Origin: Smallanthus sonchifolius
Lineage: Eukaryota > Streptophyta > Magnoliopsida > Asterales > Asteraceae
DNA length: 64,000 nt
Direction of reading: 5' to 3'
NCBI GenBank assembly: GCA_023525975.1
Contig: CM042035.1
Location: 24,168,001-24,232,000 of the forward strand
Each line of letters begins with the position of its first letter. The stretch's first letter is position 1. Below are positions 21,379 through 33,088 of this stretch, one piece after another. The notes beneath the pieces are model-generated. The model saw only the letters and a list, made by a program, of their open reading frames with translations, made no database searches and was not told the DNA's origin. Position numbers and translations under genes: made by a program.

Positions 21379-21767
21379 GAAATAACTCTTTCATTCTATT
21401 ACTTTATCCCCTTCCACACATGATTCATTTTTACTTGCATTCTCCTCTTGCGCGCGCGTTCCGCCTTACGTCAACACGTGCGTCACCCGCCGGCGAGCGT
21501 TTAGTTCTTATACTTCCATGTACAAAACATATTCCCACGCTCACCCGGGGCGTAAGAATAATTGACTAGTATATGAAGACACACGTGTTCCACTTGACGT
21601 CTAACCGTGTGTCTCCCGCGATCGGGCGTTCCCCGACACGGACCCGCGCGCCCGAGTCTTTACGTACGTTGATCGTTTTTTGACAAAAACTTGTTACGCC
21701 CACGCTCGCTTGCAAAATAATCAACGGGTGACGTTGTTTTGAGTAAAAAAAATAATTACTTAAAAAA

Positions 21768-21887
21768 GGGGTTGCAACACGAGGACTTCCCAGGGGGTCA
21801 CCCATCCTAGTACTACTCTCGCCCAAGCACGCTTAACTGCGGAGTTCTGATGGGATCCGGTGCTTTAGTGCTGGTATGATCGCAACC
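21768..21887 (-). rRNA. 5S rRNA: 5S rRNA gene, copy 43 (majority sequence)
   Basis: Majority gene with a -25T promoter. 509-bp unit. Confidence 0.98.
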
Positions 21888-22277
21888 GAAATAACTCTTT
21901 CAGTCTATTACATTATCCCCTTCCACACATAACTCATTTTTACTTGCATTCTCCTCTTGCGCGCGCGTTCCGCCTTACGTCAACACGTGCGTCACCCGCC
22001 GGCGAGCGTTTAGTTCTTATACTTCCTTGTACAAAACATATTCCCACGCTCACCCGGGGCGTAAGAATAATTGACTAGTATATGAAGACACACGTGTTCC
22101 ACTCGACGTCTAACCGTGTGTCTCCCGCGATCGGGCGTTCCCCGACACGGACCTGCGCGCCCGAGTCTTTACGTACGTTGACCGTTTTTTGACAAAAACT
22201 TGTTACGCCCACGCCCGCTTGCAAAATAATCAACGGGTGACGTTGTTTTGAGTAAAAAAAAATAATTACTTAAAAAA

Positions 22278-22397
22278 GGGGTTGCAACACGAGGACTTCC
22301 CAGGGGGTCACCCATCCTAGTACTACTTTCGCCCAAGCACGCTTAACTGCGGAGTTCTGATGGGATCCGATGCTTTAGTGCTGGTATGATCGCAACC
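22278..22397 (-). rRNA. 5S rRNA: 5S rRNA gene, copy 44 (G70A, C28T)
   Basis: Second pass of the nested 4-unit block; partner of copy 40 at 2035 bp. Confidence 0.98.
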
Positions 22398-22784
22398 GAA
22401 ATATCTCTTTCATTCTATTACTTTATCCCCTTCCACACATAACTCATTTTTACTTGCATTCTCCTCTTGCGCGCGCGTTCCGCCTTACGTCAACACGTGC
22501 GTCACCCGCCGGCGAGCGTTTAGTTCTTATACTTCCTTGTACAAAACATATTCCCACGCTCACCCGGGGCGTAAGAATAATTGACTAGTATATGAAGACA
22601 CACGTGTTCCACTCGACGTCTAACCGTGTGTCTCGCGCGATCGGGCGTTCCCCGACACGGACCCGCGCGCCCGAGTCTTTACGTACGTTAACCGTTTTTT
22701 GACAAAAACTCGTTACGCCCACGTCCGCTTGCATAATAATCAACGGATGACGTTGTTTAGAGTAAAAAAAAATAAATTAAAAAA

Positions 22785-22904
22785 GAGGTTGCAACACGAG
22801 GACTTCCCAGGGGGTCACCCATCCTATTACTACTCTCGGCCAAGCACGCTTAACTGCGGAGTTCTGATGGGATCCGGTGCTTTAGTGCTGGTATGATCGC
22901 AACC
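22785..22904 (-). rRNA. 5S rRNA: 5S rRNA gene, copy 45 (C119T, C78A, G66C)
   Basis: Partner of copy 41. 3' flank B. Confidence 0.98.
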
Positions 22905-23293
22905 GAAATAACTCTTTCAGTCTATTACTTTATCCCCTTCCACACATGACTCATTTTTACTTGCATTCTCCTCTTGCGCGCGCGTTCCGCCTTACGTCAA
23001 CACGTGCGTCACCCGCCGGCGAGCGTTTAGTTCTTATACTTCCATGTACAAAACATATTCCCACGCTCACCCGGGGCGTAAGAATAATTGACTAGTATAT
23101 GAAGACACACGTGTTCCACTTGACGTCTAACCGTGTGTCTCCCGCGATCGGGCGTTCCCCGACACGGACCCGCGCGCCCGAGTCTTTACGTACGTTGATC
23201 GTTTTTTGACAAAAACTTGTTACGCCCACGCTCGCTTGCAAAATAATCAACGGGTGACGTTGTTTTGAGTAAAAAAAATAATTACTTAAAAAA

Positions 23294-23413
23294 GGGGTTG
23301 CAACACGAGGACTTCCCAGGGGGTCACCCATCCTAGTACTACTCTCGCCCAAGCACGCTTAACTGCGGATTTCTGATGGGATCCGGTGCTTTAGTGCTGG
23401 TATGATCGCAACC
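23294..23413 (-). rRNA. 5S rRNA: 5S rRNA gene, copy 46 (C44A)
   Basis: Partner of copy 42; 509-bp unit. Confidence 0.98.
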
Positions 23414-23802
23414 GAAATAACTCTTTCATTCTATTACTTTATCCCCTTCCACACATGATTCATTTTTACTTGCATTCTCCTCTTGCGCGCGCGTTCCGCC
23501 TTACGTCAACACGTGCGTCACCCGCCGGCGAGCGTTTAGTTCTTATACTTCCATGTACAAAACATATTCCCACGCTCACCCGGGGCGTAAGAATAATTGA
23601 CTAGTATATGAAGACACACGTGTTCCACTTGACGTCTAACCGTGTGTCTCCCGCGATCGGGCGTTCCCCGACACGGACCCGCGCGCCCGAGTCTTTACGT
23701 ACGTTGATCGTTTTTTGACAAAAACTTGTTACGCCCACGCTCGCTTGCAAAATAATCAACGGGTGACGTTGTTTTGAGTAAAAAAAATAATTACTTAAAA
23801 AA

Positions 23803-23922
23803 GGGGTTGCAACACGAGGACTTCCCAGGGGGTCACCCATCCTAGTACTACTCTCGCCCAAGCACGCTTAACTGCGGAGTTCTGATGGGATCCGGTGCTT
23901 TAGTGCTGGTATGATCGCAACC
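23803..23922 (-). rRNA. 5S rRNA: 5S rRNA gene, copy 47 (majority sequence)
   Basis: Partner of copy 43; -25T. Closes the first 9-unit copy. Confidence 0.98.
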
Positions 23923-24313
23923 GAAATAACTCTTTCAGTCTATTACATTATCCCCTTCCACACATAACTCATTTTTACTTGCATTCTCCTCTTGCGCGCG
24001 CGTTCCGCCTTACGTCAACACGTGCGTCACCCGCCGGCGAGCGTTTAGTTCTTATACTTCCTTGTACAAAACATATTCCCACGCTCACCCGGGGCGTAAG
24101 AATAATTGACTAGTATATGAAGACACACGTGTTCCACTCGACGTCTAACCGTGTGTCTCCCGCGATCGGGCGTTCCCCGACACGGACCCGCGCGCCCGAG
24201 TCTTAACGTACGTTGACCGTTTTTTGACAAAAACTTGTTACGCCCACGCCCGCTTGCAAAATAATCAACGGGTGACGTTGTTTTGAGTAAAAAAAAAATA
24301 ATTACTTAAAAAA

Positions 24314-24433
24314 GGGGTTGCAACACGAGGACTTCACAGGGGGTCACCCATCCTAGTACTACTCTCGCCCAAGCACGCTTAACTGCGGAGTTCTGATGGG
24401 ATCCGGTGCTTTAGTGCTAGTATGATCGCAACC
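24314..24433 (-). rRNA. 5S rRNA: 5S rRNA gene, copy 48 (G98T, C15T)
   Basis: Partner of copy 39 and start of the second 9-unit copy; 511-bp unit. Its 3' spacer has TCTTAACG, where copy 39's has TCTTTACG. Confidence 0.97.
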
Positions 24434-24823
24434 GAAATAACTCTTTCAGTCTATTACATTATCCCCTTCCACACATAACTCATTTTTACTTGCATTCTCC
24501 TCTTGCGCGCGCGTTCCGCCTTACGTCAACACGTGCGTCACCCGCCGGCGAGCGTTTAGTTCTTATACTTCCTTGTACAAAACATATTCTCACGCTCACC
24601 CGGGGCGTAAGAATAATTGACTAGTATATGAAGACACACGTGTTCCACTCGACGTCTAACCGTGTGTCTCCCGCGATCGGGCGTTCCCCGACACGGACCC
24701 GCGCGCCCGAGTCTTTACGTACGTTGACCGTTTTTTGACAAAAACTTGTTACGCCCACGCCCGCTTGCAAAATAATCAACGGGTGACGTTGTTTTGAGTA
24801 AAAAAAAATAATTACTTAAAAAA

Positions 24824-24943
24824 GGGGTTGCAACACGAGGACTTCCCAGGGGGTCACCCATCCTAGTACTACTTTCGCCCAAGCACGCTTAACTGCGGAG
24901 TTCTGATGGGATCCGATGCTTTAGTGCTGGTATGATCGCAACC
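24824..24943 (-). rRNA. 5S rRNA: 5S rRNA gene, copy 49 (G70A, C28T)
   Basis: Partner of copy 40. 3' spacer reads GGACCCGCG, against GGACCTGCG in its relatives. Confidence 0.98.
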
Positions 24944-25330
24944 GAAATATCTCTTTCATTCTATTACTTTATCCCCTTCCACACATAACTCATTTTTACT
25001 TGCATTCTCCTCTTGCGCGCGCGTTCCGCCTTACGTCAACACGTGCGTCACCCGCCGGCGAGCGTTTAGTTCTTATACTTCCTTGTACAAAACATATTCC
25101 CACGCTCACCCGGGGCGTAAGAATAATTGACTAGTATATGAAGACACACGTGTTCCACTCGACGTCTAACCGTGTGTCTCGCGCGATCGGGCGTTCCCCG
25201 ACACGGACCCGCGCGCCCGAGTCTTTACGTACGTTAACCGTTTTTTGACAAAAACTCGTTACGCCCACGTCCGCTTGCATAATAATCAACGGATGACGTT
25301 GTTTAGAGTAAAAAAAAATAAATTAAAAAA

Positions 25331-25450
25331 GAGGTTGCAACACGAGGACTTCCCAGGGGGTCACCCATCCTATTACTACTCTCGGCCAAGCACGCTTAAC
25401 TGCGGAGTTCTGATGGGATCCGGTGCTTTAGTGCTGGTATGATCGCAACC
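25331..25450 (-). rRNA. 5S rRNA: 5S rRNA gene, copy 50 (C119T, C78A, G66C)
   Basis: Partner of copy 41 at 4581 bp. 3' flank B. Confidence 0.98.
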
Positions 25451-25839
25451 GAAATAACTCTTTCAGTCTATTACTTTATCCCCTTCCACACATGACTCAT
25501 TTTTACTTGCATTCTCCTCTTGCGCGCGCGTTCCGCCTTACGTCAACACGTGCGTCACCCGCCGGCGAGCGTTTAGTTCTTATACTTCCATGTACAAAAC
25601 ATATTCCCACGCTCACCCGGGGCGTAAGAATAATTGACTAGTATATGAAGACACACGTGTTCCACTTGACGTCTAACCGTGTGTCTCCCGCGATCGGGCG
25701 TTCCCCGACACGGACCCGCGCGCCCGAGTCTTTACGTACGTTGATCGTTTTTTGACAAAAACTTGTTACGCCCACGCTCGCTTGCAAAATAATCAACGGG
25801 TGACGTTGTTTTGAGTAAAAAAAATAATTACTTAAAAAA

Positions 25840-25959
25840 GGGGTTGCAACACGAGGACTTCCCAGGGGGTCACCCATCCTAGTACTACTCTCGCCCAAGC
25901 ACGCTTAACTGCGGATTTCTGATGGGATCCGGTGCTTTAGTGCTGGTATGATCGCAACC
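25840..25959 (-). rRNA. 5S rRNA: 5S rRNA gene, copy 51 (C44A)
   Basis: Partner of copy 42; 509-bp unit. Confidence 0.98.
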
Positions 25960-26348
25960 GAAATAACTCTTTCATTCTATTACTTTATCCCCTTCCACAC
26001 ATGATTCATTTTTACTTGCATTCTCCTCTTGCGCGCGCGTTCCGCCTTACGTCAACACGTGCGTCACCCGCCGGCGAGCGTTTAGTTCTTATACTTCCAT
26101 GTACAAAACATATTCCCACGCTCACCCGGGGCGTAAGAATAATTGACTAGTATATGAAGACACACGTGTTCCACTTGACGTCTAACCGTGTGTCTCCCGC
26201 GATCGGGCGTTCCCCGACACGGACCCGCGCGCCCGAGTCTTTACGTACGTTGATCGTTTTTTGACAAAAACTTGTTACGCCCACGCTCGCTTGCAAAATA
26301 ATCAACGGGTGACGTTGTTTTGAGTAAAAAAAATAATTACTTAAAAAA

Positions 26349-26468
26349 GGGGTTGCAACACGAGGACTTCCCAGGGGGTCACCCATCCTAGTACTACTCT
26401 CGCCCAAGCACGCTTAACTGCGGAGTTCTGATGGGATCCGGTGCTTTAGTGCTGGTATGATCGCAACC
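26349..26468 (-). rRNA. 5S rRNA: 5S rRNA gene, copy 52 (majority sequence)
   Basis: Partner of copy 43; -25T. Confidence 0.98.
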
Positions 26469-26858
26469 GAAATAACTCTTTCAGTCTATTACATTATCCC
26501 CTTCCACACATAACTCATTTTTACTTGCATTCTCCTCTTGCGCGCGCGTTCCGCCTTACGTCAACACGTGCGTCACCCGCCGGCGAGCGTTTAGTTCTTA
26601 TACTTCCTTGTACAAAACATATTCCCACGCTCACCCGGGGCGTAAGAATAATTGACTAGTATATGAAGACACACGTGTTCCACTCGACGTCTAACCGTGT
26701 GTCTCCCGCGATCGGGCGTTCCCCGACACGGACCTGCGCGCCCGAGTCTTTACGTACGTTGACCGTTTTTTGACAAAAACTTGTTACGCCCACGCCCGCT
26801 TGCAAAATAATCAACGGGTGACGTTGTTTTGAGTAAAAAAAAATAATTACTTAAAAAA

Positions 26859-26978
26859 GGGGTTGCAACACGAGGACTTCCCAGGGGGTCACCCATCCTA
26901 GTACTACTTTCGCCCAAGCACGCTTAACTGCGGAGTTCTGATGGGATCCGATGCTTTAGTGCTGGTATGATCGCAACC
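26859..26978 (-). rRNA. 5S rRNA: 5S rRNA gene, copy 53 (G70A, C28T)
   Basis: Partner of copy 44, with the AAATATCTC flank. Confidence 0.98.
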
Positions 26979-27365
26979 GAAATATCTCTTTCATTCTATT
27001 ACTTTATCCCCTTCCACACATAACTCATTTTTACTTGCATTCTCCTCTTGCGCGCGCGTTCCGCCTTACGTCAACACGTGCGTCACCCGCCGGCGAGCGT
27101 TTAGTTCTTATACTTCCTTGTACAAAACATATTCCCACGCTCACCCGGGGCGTAAGAATAATTGACTAGTATATGAAGACACACGTGTTCCACTCGACGT
27201 CTAACCGTGTGTCTCGCGCGATCGGGCGTTCCCCGACACGGACCCGCGCGCCCGAGTCTTTACGTACGTTAACCGTTTTTTGACAAAAACTCGTTACGCC
27301 CACGTCCGCTTGCATAATAATCAACGGATGACGTTGTTTAGAGTAAAAAAAAATAAATTAAAAAA

Positions 27366-27485
27366 GAGGTTGCAACACGAGGACTTCCCAGGGGGTCACC
27401 CATCCTATTACTACTCTCGGCCAAGCACGCTTAACTGCGGAGTTCTGATGGGATCCGGTGCTTTAGTGCTGGTATGATCGCAACC
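27366..27485 (-). rRNA. 5S rRNA: 5S rRNA gene, copy 54 (C119T, C78A, G66C)
   Basis: Partner of copy 45. 3' flank B. Confidence 0.98.
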
Positions 27486-27874
27486 GAAATAACTCTTTCA
27501 GTCTATTACTTTATCCCCTTCCACACATGACTCATTTTTACTTGCATTCTCCTCTTGCGCGCGCGTTCCGCCTTACGTCAACACGTGCGTCACCCGCCGG
27601 CGAGCGTTTAGTTCTTATACTTCCATGTACAAAACATATTCCCACGCTCACCCGGGGCGTAAGAATAATTGACTAGTATATGAAGACACACGTGTTCCAC
27701 TTGACGTCTAACCGTGTGTCTCCCGCGATCGGGCGTTCCCCGACACGGACCCGCGCGCCCGAGTCTTTACGTACGTTGATCGTTTTTTGACAAAAACTTG
27801 TTACGCCCACGCTCGCTTGCAAAATAATCAACGGGTGACGTTGTTTTGAGTAAAAAAAATAATTACTTAAAAAA

Positions 27875-27994
27875 GGGGTTGCAACACGAGGACTTCCCAG
27901 GGGGTCACCCATCCTAGTACTACTCTCGCCCAAGCACGCTTAACTGCGGATTTCTGATGGGATCCGGTGCTTTAGTGCTGGTATGATCGCAACC
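27875..27994 (-). rRNA. 5S rRNA: 5S rRNA gene, copy 55 (C44A)
   Basis: Partner of copy 46; 509-bp unit. Confidence 0.98.
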
Positions 27995-28383
27995 GAAATA
28001 ACTCTTTCATTCTATTACTTTATCCCCTTCCACACATGATTCATTTTTACTTGCATTCTCCTCTTGCGCGCGCGTTCCGCCTTACGTCAACACGTGCGTC
28101 ACCCGCCGGCGAGCGTTTAGTTCTTATACTTCCATGTACAAAACATATTCCCACGCTCACCCGGGGCGTAAGAATAATTGACTAGTATATGAAGACACAC
28201 GTGTTCCACTTGACGTCTAACCGTGTGTCTCCCGCGATCGGGCGTTCCCCGACACGGACCCGCGCGCCCGAGTCTTTACGTACGTTGATCGTTTTTTGAC
28301 AAAAACTTGTTACGCCCACGCTCGCTTGCAAAATAATCAACGGGTGACGTTGTTTTGAGTAAAAAAAATAATTACTTAAAAAA

Positions 28384-28503
28384 GGGGTTGCAACACGAGG
28401 ACTTCCCAGGGGGTCACCCATCCTAGTACTACTCTCGCCCAAGCACGCTTAACTGCGGAGTTCTGATGGGATCCGGTGCTTTAGTGCTGGTATGATCGCA
28501 ACC
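28384..28503 (-). rRNA. 5S rRNA: 5S rRNA gene, copy 56 (majority sequence)
   Basis: Partner of copy 47; -25T; last gene of the 9-unit pair. Confidence 0.98.
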
Positions 28504-28893
28504 GAAATAACTCTTTCAGTCTATTACATTATCCCCTTCCACACATAACTCATTTTTACTTGCATTCTCCTCTTGCGCGCGCGTTCCGCCTTACGTCAAC
28601 ACGTGCGTCACCCGCCGGCGAGCGTTTAGTTCTTATACTTCCTTGTACAAAACATATTCCCACGCTCACCCGGGGCGTAAGAATAATTGACTAGTATATG
28701 AAGACACACGTGTTCCACTCGACGTCTAACCGTGTGTCTCCCGCGATCGGGCGTTCCCCGACACGGACCCGCGCGCCCGAGTCTTAACGTACGTTGACCG
28801 TTTTTTGACAAAAACTTGTTACGCCCACGCCCGCTTGCAAAATAATCAACGGGTGACGTTGTTTTGAGTAAAAAAAAATAATTACTTAAAAAA

Positions 28894-29013
28894 GGGGTTG
28901 CAACACGAGGACTTCCCAGGGGGTCACCCATCCTAGTACTACTTTCGCCCAAGCACGCTTAACTGCGGAGTTCTGATGGGATCCGATGCTTTAGTGCTGG
29001 TATGATCGCAACC
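28894..29013 (-). rRNA. 5S rRNA: 5S rRNA gene, copy 57 (G70A, C28T)
   Basis: Its unit and the next resemble copies 36-37, 10692 bp to the left, including TCTTAACG in the 3' spacer. Confidence 0.98.
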
Positions 29014-29403
29014 GAAATAACTCTTTCATTCTATTACTTTATCCCCTTCCACACATAACTCATTTTTACTTGCATTCTCCTCTTGCGCGCGCGTTCCGCC
29101 TTACGTCAACACGTGCGTCACCCGCCGGCGAGCGTTTAGTTCTTATACTTCCTTGTACAAAACATATTCCCACGCTCACCCGGGGCGTAAGAATAATTGA
29201 CTAGTATATGAAGACACACGTGTTCCACTCGACGTCTAAACGTGTGTCTCCCGCGATCGGGCGTTCCCCGACACGGACCCGCGCGCCCGAGTCTTTACGT
29301 ACGTTGACCGTTTTTTGACAAAAACTTGTTACGCCCACGCCCGCTTGCAAAATAATCAACGGGTGACGTTGTTTTGAGTAAAAAAAAATAATTACTTAAA
29401 AAA

Positions 29404-29523
29404 GGGGTTGCAACACGAGGACTTCCCAGGGGGTCACCCATCCTAGTACTACTCTCGCCCAAGCATGCTTAACTGCGGAGTTCTGATGGGATCCGGTGCT
29501 TTAGTGCTGATATGATCGCAACC
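29404..29523 (-). rRNA. 5S rRNA: 5S rRNA gene, copy 58 (G58A, C14T)
   Basis: Matches copy 37 at 10692 bp. 3' flank A. Confidence 0.98.
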
Positions 29524-29913
29524 GAAATAACTCTTTCATTCTATTACTTTATCCCCTTCCACACATGATTCATTTTTACTTGCATTCTCCTCTTGCGCGC
29601 GCGTTCCGCCTTACGTCAACACGTGCGTCACCCGCCGGCGAGCGTTTAGTTCTTATACTTCCTTGTACAAAACATATTCCCACGCTCACCCGGGGCGTAA
29701 GAATAATTGACTAGTATATGAAGACACACGTGTTCCACTTGACGTCTAACCGTGTGTCTCCCGCGATCGGGCGTTCCCCGACACGGACCCGCGCGCCCGA
29801 GTCTTTACGTACGTTGATCGTTTTTTGACAAAAACTTGTTACGCCCACGCCCGCTTGCAAAATAATCAACGGGTGACGTTGTTTTGAGTAAAAAAAAATA
29901 ATTACTTAAAAAA

Positions 29914-30033
29914 GGGGTTGCAACACGAGGACTTCCCAGGGGGTCACCCATCCTAGTACTACTCTCGCCCAAGCACGCTTAACTGCGGAGTTCTGATGGG
30001 ATCCGGTGCTTTAGTGCTGGTATGATCGCAACC
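29914..30033 (-). rRNA. 5S rRNA: 5S rRNA gene, copy 59 (majority sequence)
   Basis: Majority gene with the rare TTTAAGTCT, -25T flank; counterpart of copy 38 without its C107A. Confidence 0.98.
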
Positions 30034-30424
30034 GAAATAACTCTTTAAGTCTATTACATTATCCCCTTCCACACATAACTCATTTTTACTTGCATTCTCC
30101 TCTTGCGCGCGCGTTCCGCCTTACGTCAACACGTGCGTCACCCGCCGGCGAGCGTTTAGTTCTTATACTTCCTTGTACAAAACATATTCCCACGCTCACC
30201 CGGGGCGTAAGAATAATTGACTAGTATATGAAGACACACGTGTTCCACTCGACGTCTAACCGTGTGTCTCCCGCGATCGGGCGTTCCCCGACACGGACCC
30301 GCGCGCCCGAGTCTTTACGTACGTTGACCGTTTTTTGACAAAAACTTGTTACGCCCACGCCCGCTTGCAAAATAATCAACGGGTGACGTTGTTTTGAGTA
30401 AAAAAAAAATAATTACTTAAAAAA

Positions 30425-30544
30425 GGGGTTGCAACACGAGGACTTCCCAGGGGGTCACCCATCCTAGTACTACTCTCGCCCAAGCACGCTTAACTGCGGA
30501 GTTCTGATGGGATCCGGTGCTTTAGTGCTAGTATGATCGCAACC
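30425..30544 (-). rRNA. 5S rRNA: 5S rRNA gene, copy 60 (C15T)
   Basis: C15T without the G98T of copies 39 and 48. 511-bp unit; -25T. Its 5' side spacer carries TATTCTCACG. Confidence 0.98.
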
Positions 30545-30934
30545 GAAATAACTCTTTCAGTCTATTACATTATCCCCTTCCACACATAACTCATTTTTAC
30601 TTGCATTCTCCTCTTGCGCGCGCGTTCCGCCTTACGTCAACACGTGCGTCACCCGCCGGCGAGCGTTTAGTTCTTATACTTCCTTGTACAAAACATATTC
30701 TCACGCTCACCCGGGGCGTAAGAATAATTGACTAGTATATGAAGACACACGTGTTCCACTCGACGTCTAACCGTGTGTCTCCCGCGATCGGGCGTTCCCC
30801 GACACGGACCTGCGCGCCCGAGTCTTTACGTACGTTGACCGTTTTTTGACAAAAACTTGTTACGCCCACGCCCGCTTGCAAAATAATCAACGGGTGACGT
30901 TGTTTTGAGTAAAAAAAAATAATTACTTAAAAAA

Positions 30935-31054
30935 GGGGTTGCAACACGAGGACTTCCCAGGGGGTCACCCATCCTAGTACTACTTTCGCCCAAGCACGCT
31001 TAACTGCGGAGTTCTGATGGGATCCGATGCTTTAGTGCTGGTATGATCGCAACC
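30935..31054 (-). rRNA. 5S rRNA: 5S rRNA gene, copy 61 (G70A, C28T)
   Basis: Matches copies 40 and 82. 5' flank has the normal AAATAACTC. Confidence 0.98.
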
Positions 31055-31441
31055 GAAATAACTCTTTCATTCTATTACTTTATCCCCTTCCACACATAAC
31101 TCATTTTTACTTGCATTCTCCTCTTGCGCGCGCGTTCCGCCTTACGTCAACACGTGCGTCACCCGCCGGCGAGCGTTTAGTTCTTATACTTCCTTGTATA
31201 AAACATATTCCCACGCTCACCCGGGGCGTAAGAATAATTGACTAGTATATGAAGACACACGTGTTCCACTCGACGTCTAACCGTGTGTCTCGCGCGATCG
31301 GGCGTTCCCCGACACGGACCCGCGCGCCCGAGTCTTTACGTACGTTAACCGTTTTTTGACAAAAACTCGTTACGCCCACGTCCGCTTGCATAATAATCAA
31401 CGGATGACGTTGTTTAGAGTAAAAAAAAATAAATTAAAAAA
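31055..31441. other. Non-transcribed spacer, B type (clean example)
   Basis: This 387-bp spacer has no gene. Compared with the A spacer it carries a linked set of changes: TCTCGCGCG (31288-31296), GTTAACC (31344-31350), ACTCG (31365-31369), CGTCCGCTTGCATAATAAT (31379-31397), CGGATGAC, GTTTAGAG, and a shortened linker AATAAATT before the final A-run. It recurs, with small differences, 3' of copies 14, 22, 41, 45, 50, 54, 62, 63, 68, 72, 75, 78, 83, 84, 91, 92, 97, 106, 107, 118 and 119, and in part at 5, 12 and 20. Confidence 0.9.
31421..31441 (-). terminator. RNA polymerase III terminator of copy 62 (B-type model)
   Basis: After the gene end (CCTC in this class) come six T (31436-31441), a shorter AATTTA linker and nine T (31421-31429). 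The two-run design is kept although the linker lost about three bases relative to the A type. Confidence 0.85.
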
Positions 31442-31561
31442 GAGGTTGCAACACGAGGACTTCCCAGGGGGTCACCCATCCTAGTACTACTCTCGGCCAA
31501 GCACGCTTAACTGCGGAGTTCTGATGGGATCCGGTGCTTTAGTGCTGGTATGATCGCAACC
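31442..31561 (-). rRNA. 5S rRNA: 5S rRNA gene, copy 62 (C119T, G66C)
   Basis: Plain B-class gene without C78A. 3' flank is the clean B spacer described separately; it includes a private TTGTATAAAAC. Confidence 0.98.
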
Positions 31562-31948
31562 GAAATAACTCTTTCAGTCTATTACTTTATCCCCTTCCAC
31601 ACATGACTCATTTTTACTTGCATTCTCCTCTTGCGCGCGCGTTCCGCCTTACGTCAACACGTGCGTCACCCGCCGGCGAGCGTTTAGTTCTTATACTTCC
31701 TTGTACAAAACATATTCCCACGCTCACCCGAGGCGTAAGAATAATTGACTAGTATATGAAGACACACGTGTTCCACTCGACGTCTAACCGTGTGTCTCGC
31801 GCGATCGGGCGTTCCCCGACACGGACCCGCGCGCCCGAGTCTTTACGTACGTTAACCGTTTTTTGACAAAAACTCGTTACGCCCACGTCCGCTTGCATAA
31901 TAATCAACGGATGACGTTGTTTAGATTAAAAAAAAATAAATTAAAAAA

Positions 31949-32068
31949 GAGGTTGCAACACGAGGACCTCCCAGGGGGTCACCCATCCTAGTACTACTCT
32001 CGGCCAAGCACGCTTAACTGCGGAGTTCTGATGGGATCCGGTGCTTTAGTGCTGGTATGATCGCAACC
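31949..32068 (-). rRNA. 5S rRNA: 5S rRNA gene, copy 63 (C119T, A101G, G66C)
   Basis: Second B subtype: adds A101G and a spacer reading TTTAGATT in place of TTTAGAGT. A at -10 in the 5' flank. Two B units stand side by side here. Confidence 0.98.
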
Positions 32069-32458
32069 GAAATAACTTTTTCAGTCTATTACTTTATCCC
32101 CTTCCACACATGACTCATTTTTACTTGCATTCTCCTCTTGCGCGCGCGTTCCGCCTTACGTCAACACGTGCGTCACCCGCCGGCGAGCGTTTAGTTCTTA
32201 TACTTCCTTGTACAAAACATATTCCCACGCTCACCCGGGGCGTAAGAATAATTGACTAGTATATGAAGACACACGTGTTCCACTCGACGTCTAAACGTGT
32301 GTCTCCCGCGATCGGGCGTTCCCCGACACGGACCCGCGCGCCCGAGTCTTTACGTACGTTGACCGTTTTTTGACAAAAACTTGTTACGCCCACGCCCGCT
32401 TGCAAAATAATCAACGGGTGACGTTGTTTTGAGTAAAAAAAAACAATTACTTAAAAAA

Positions 32459-32578
32459 GGGGTTGCAACACGAGGACTTCCCAGGGGGTCACCCATCCTA
32501 GTACTACTCTCGCCCAAGCATGCTTAACTGCGGAGTTCTGATGGGATCCGGTGCTTTAGTGCTGATATGATCGCAACC
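32459..32578 (-). rRNA. 5S rRNA: 5S rRNA gene, copy 64 (G58A, C14T)
   Basis: 3' linker has a private AACAATTAC. Otherwise 3' flank A, -25A. Confidence 0.98.
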
Positions 32579-32968
32579 GAAATAACTCTTTCATTCTATT
32601 ACTTTATCCCCTTCCACACATGACTCATTTTTACTTGCATTCTCCTCTTGCGCGCGCGTTCCGCCTTACGTCAACACGTGCGTCACCCGCCGGCGAGCGT
32701 TTAGTTCTTATACTTCCTTGTACAAAACATATTCCCACGCTCACCCGGGGCGTAAGAATAATTGACTAGTATATGAAGACACACGTGTTCCACTCGACGT
32801 CTAACCGTGTGTCTCCCGCGATCGGGCGTTCCCCGACACGGACCCGCGCGCCCGAGTCTTTACGTACGTTGACCGTTTTTTGACAAAAACTTGTTACGCC
32901 CACGCCCGCTTGCAAAATAATCAACGGGTGACGTTGTTTTGAGTAAAAAAAAATAATTACTTAAAAAA

Positions 32969-33088
32969 GGGGTTGTAACACGAGGACTTCCCAGGGGGTC
33001 ACCCATCCTAGTACTACTCTCGCCCAAGCACGCTTAACTGCGGATTTCTGATGGGATCCGGTGCTTTAGTGCTGGTATGATCGCAACC
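32969..33088 (-). rRNA. 5S rRNA: 5S rRNA gene, copy 65 (G113A, C44A)
   Basis: G113A turns the helix I pair C6-G113 into C-A. C44A class otherwise. Opens the 4-unit repeat. Confidence 0.96.

Larger units (their letters stand above)
19853..23922 (-). repeat. 4-unit repeat nested in the first 9-unit copy, period 2035 bp
   Basis: Copies 40-43 and 44-47 repeat G70A+C28T, C119T+C78A+G66C, C44A, majority. The AAATATCTC flank change 5' of copies 40 and 44 is shared. Because this doublet lies whole inside each 9-unit copy, it must be older than the 9-unit duplication. Confidence 0.92.
19342..28503 (-). repeat. 9-unit higher-order repeat, two tandem copies, period 4581 bp
   Basis: Copies 39-47 and 48-56 have the same class order: G98T+C15T, then twice the 4-unit block G70A+C28T, C119T+C78A+G66C, C44A, majority. 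The rare combination G98T+C15T recurs 4581 bp apart (copies 39 and 48). Unit lengths match in order (511, 510, 507, 509, 509, 510, 507, 509, 509). Confidence 0.94.
24434..28503 (-). repeat. 4-unit repeat nested in the second 9-unit copy, period 2035 bp
   Basis: Copies 49-52 and 53-56 show the same four classes as copies 40-47. A few spacer differences (for example ACCCGCG near 24700 against ACCTGCG near 26733) separate the two copies. Confidence 0.92.
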
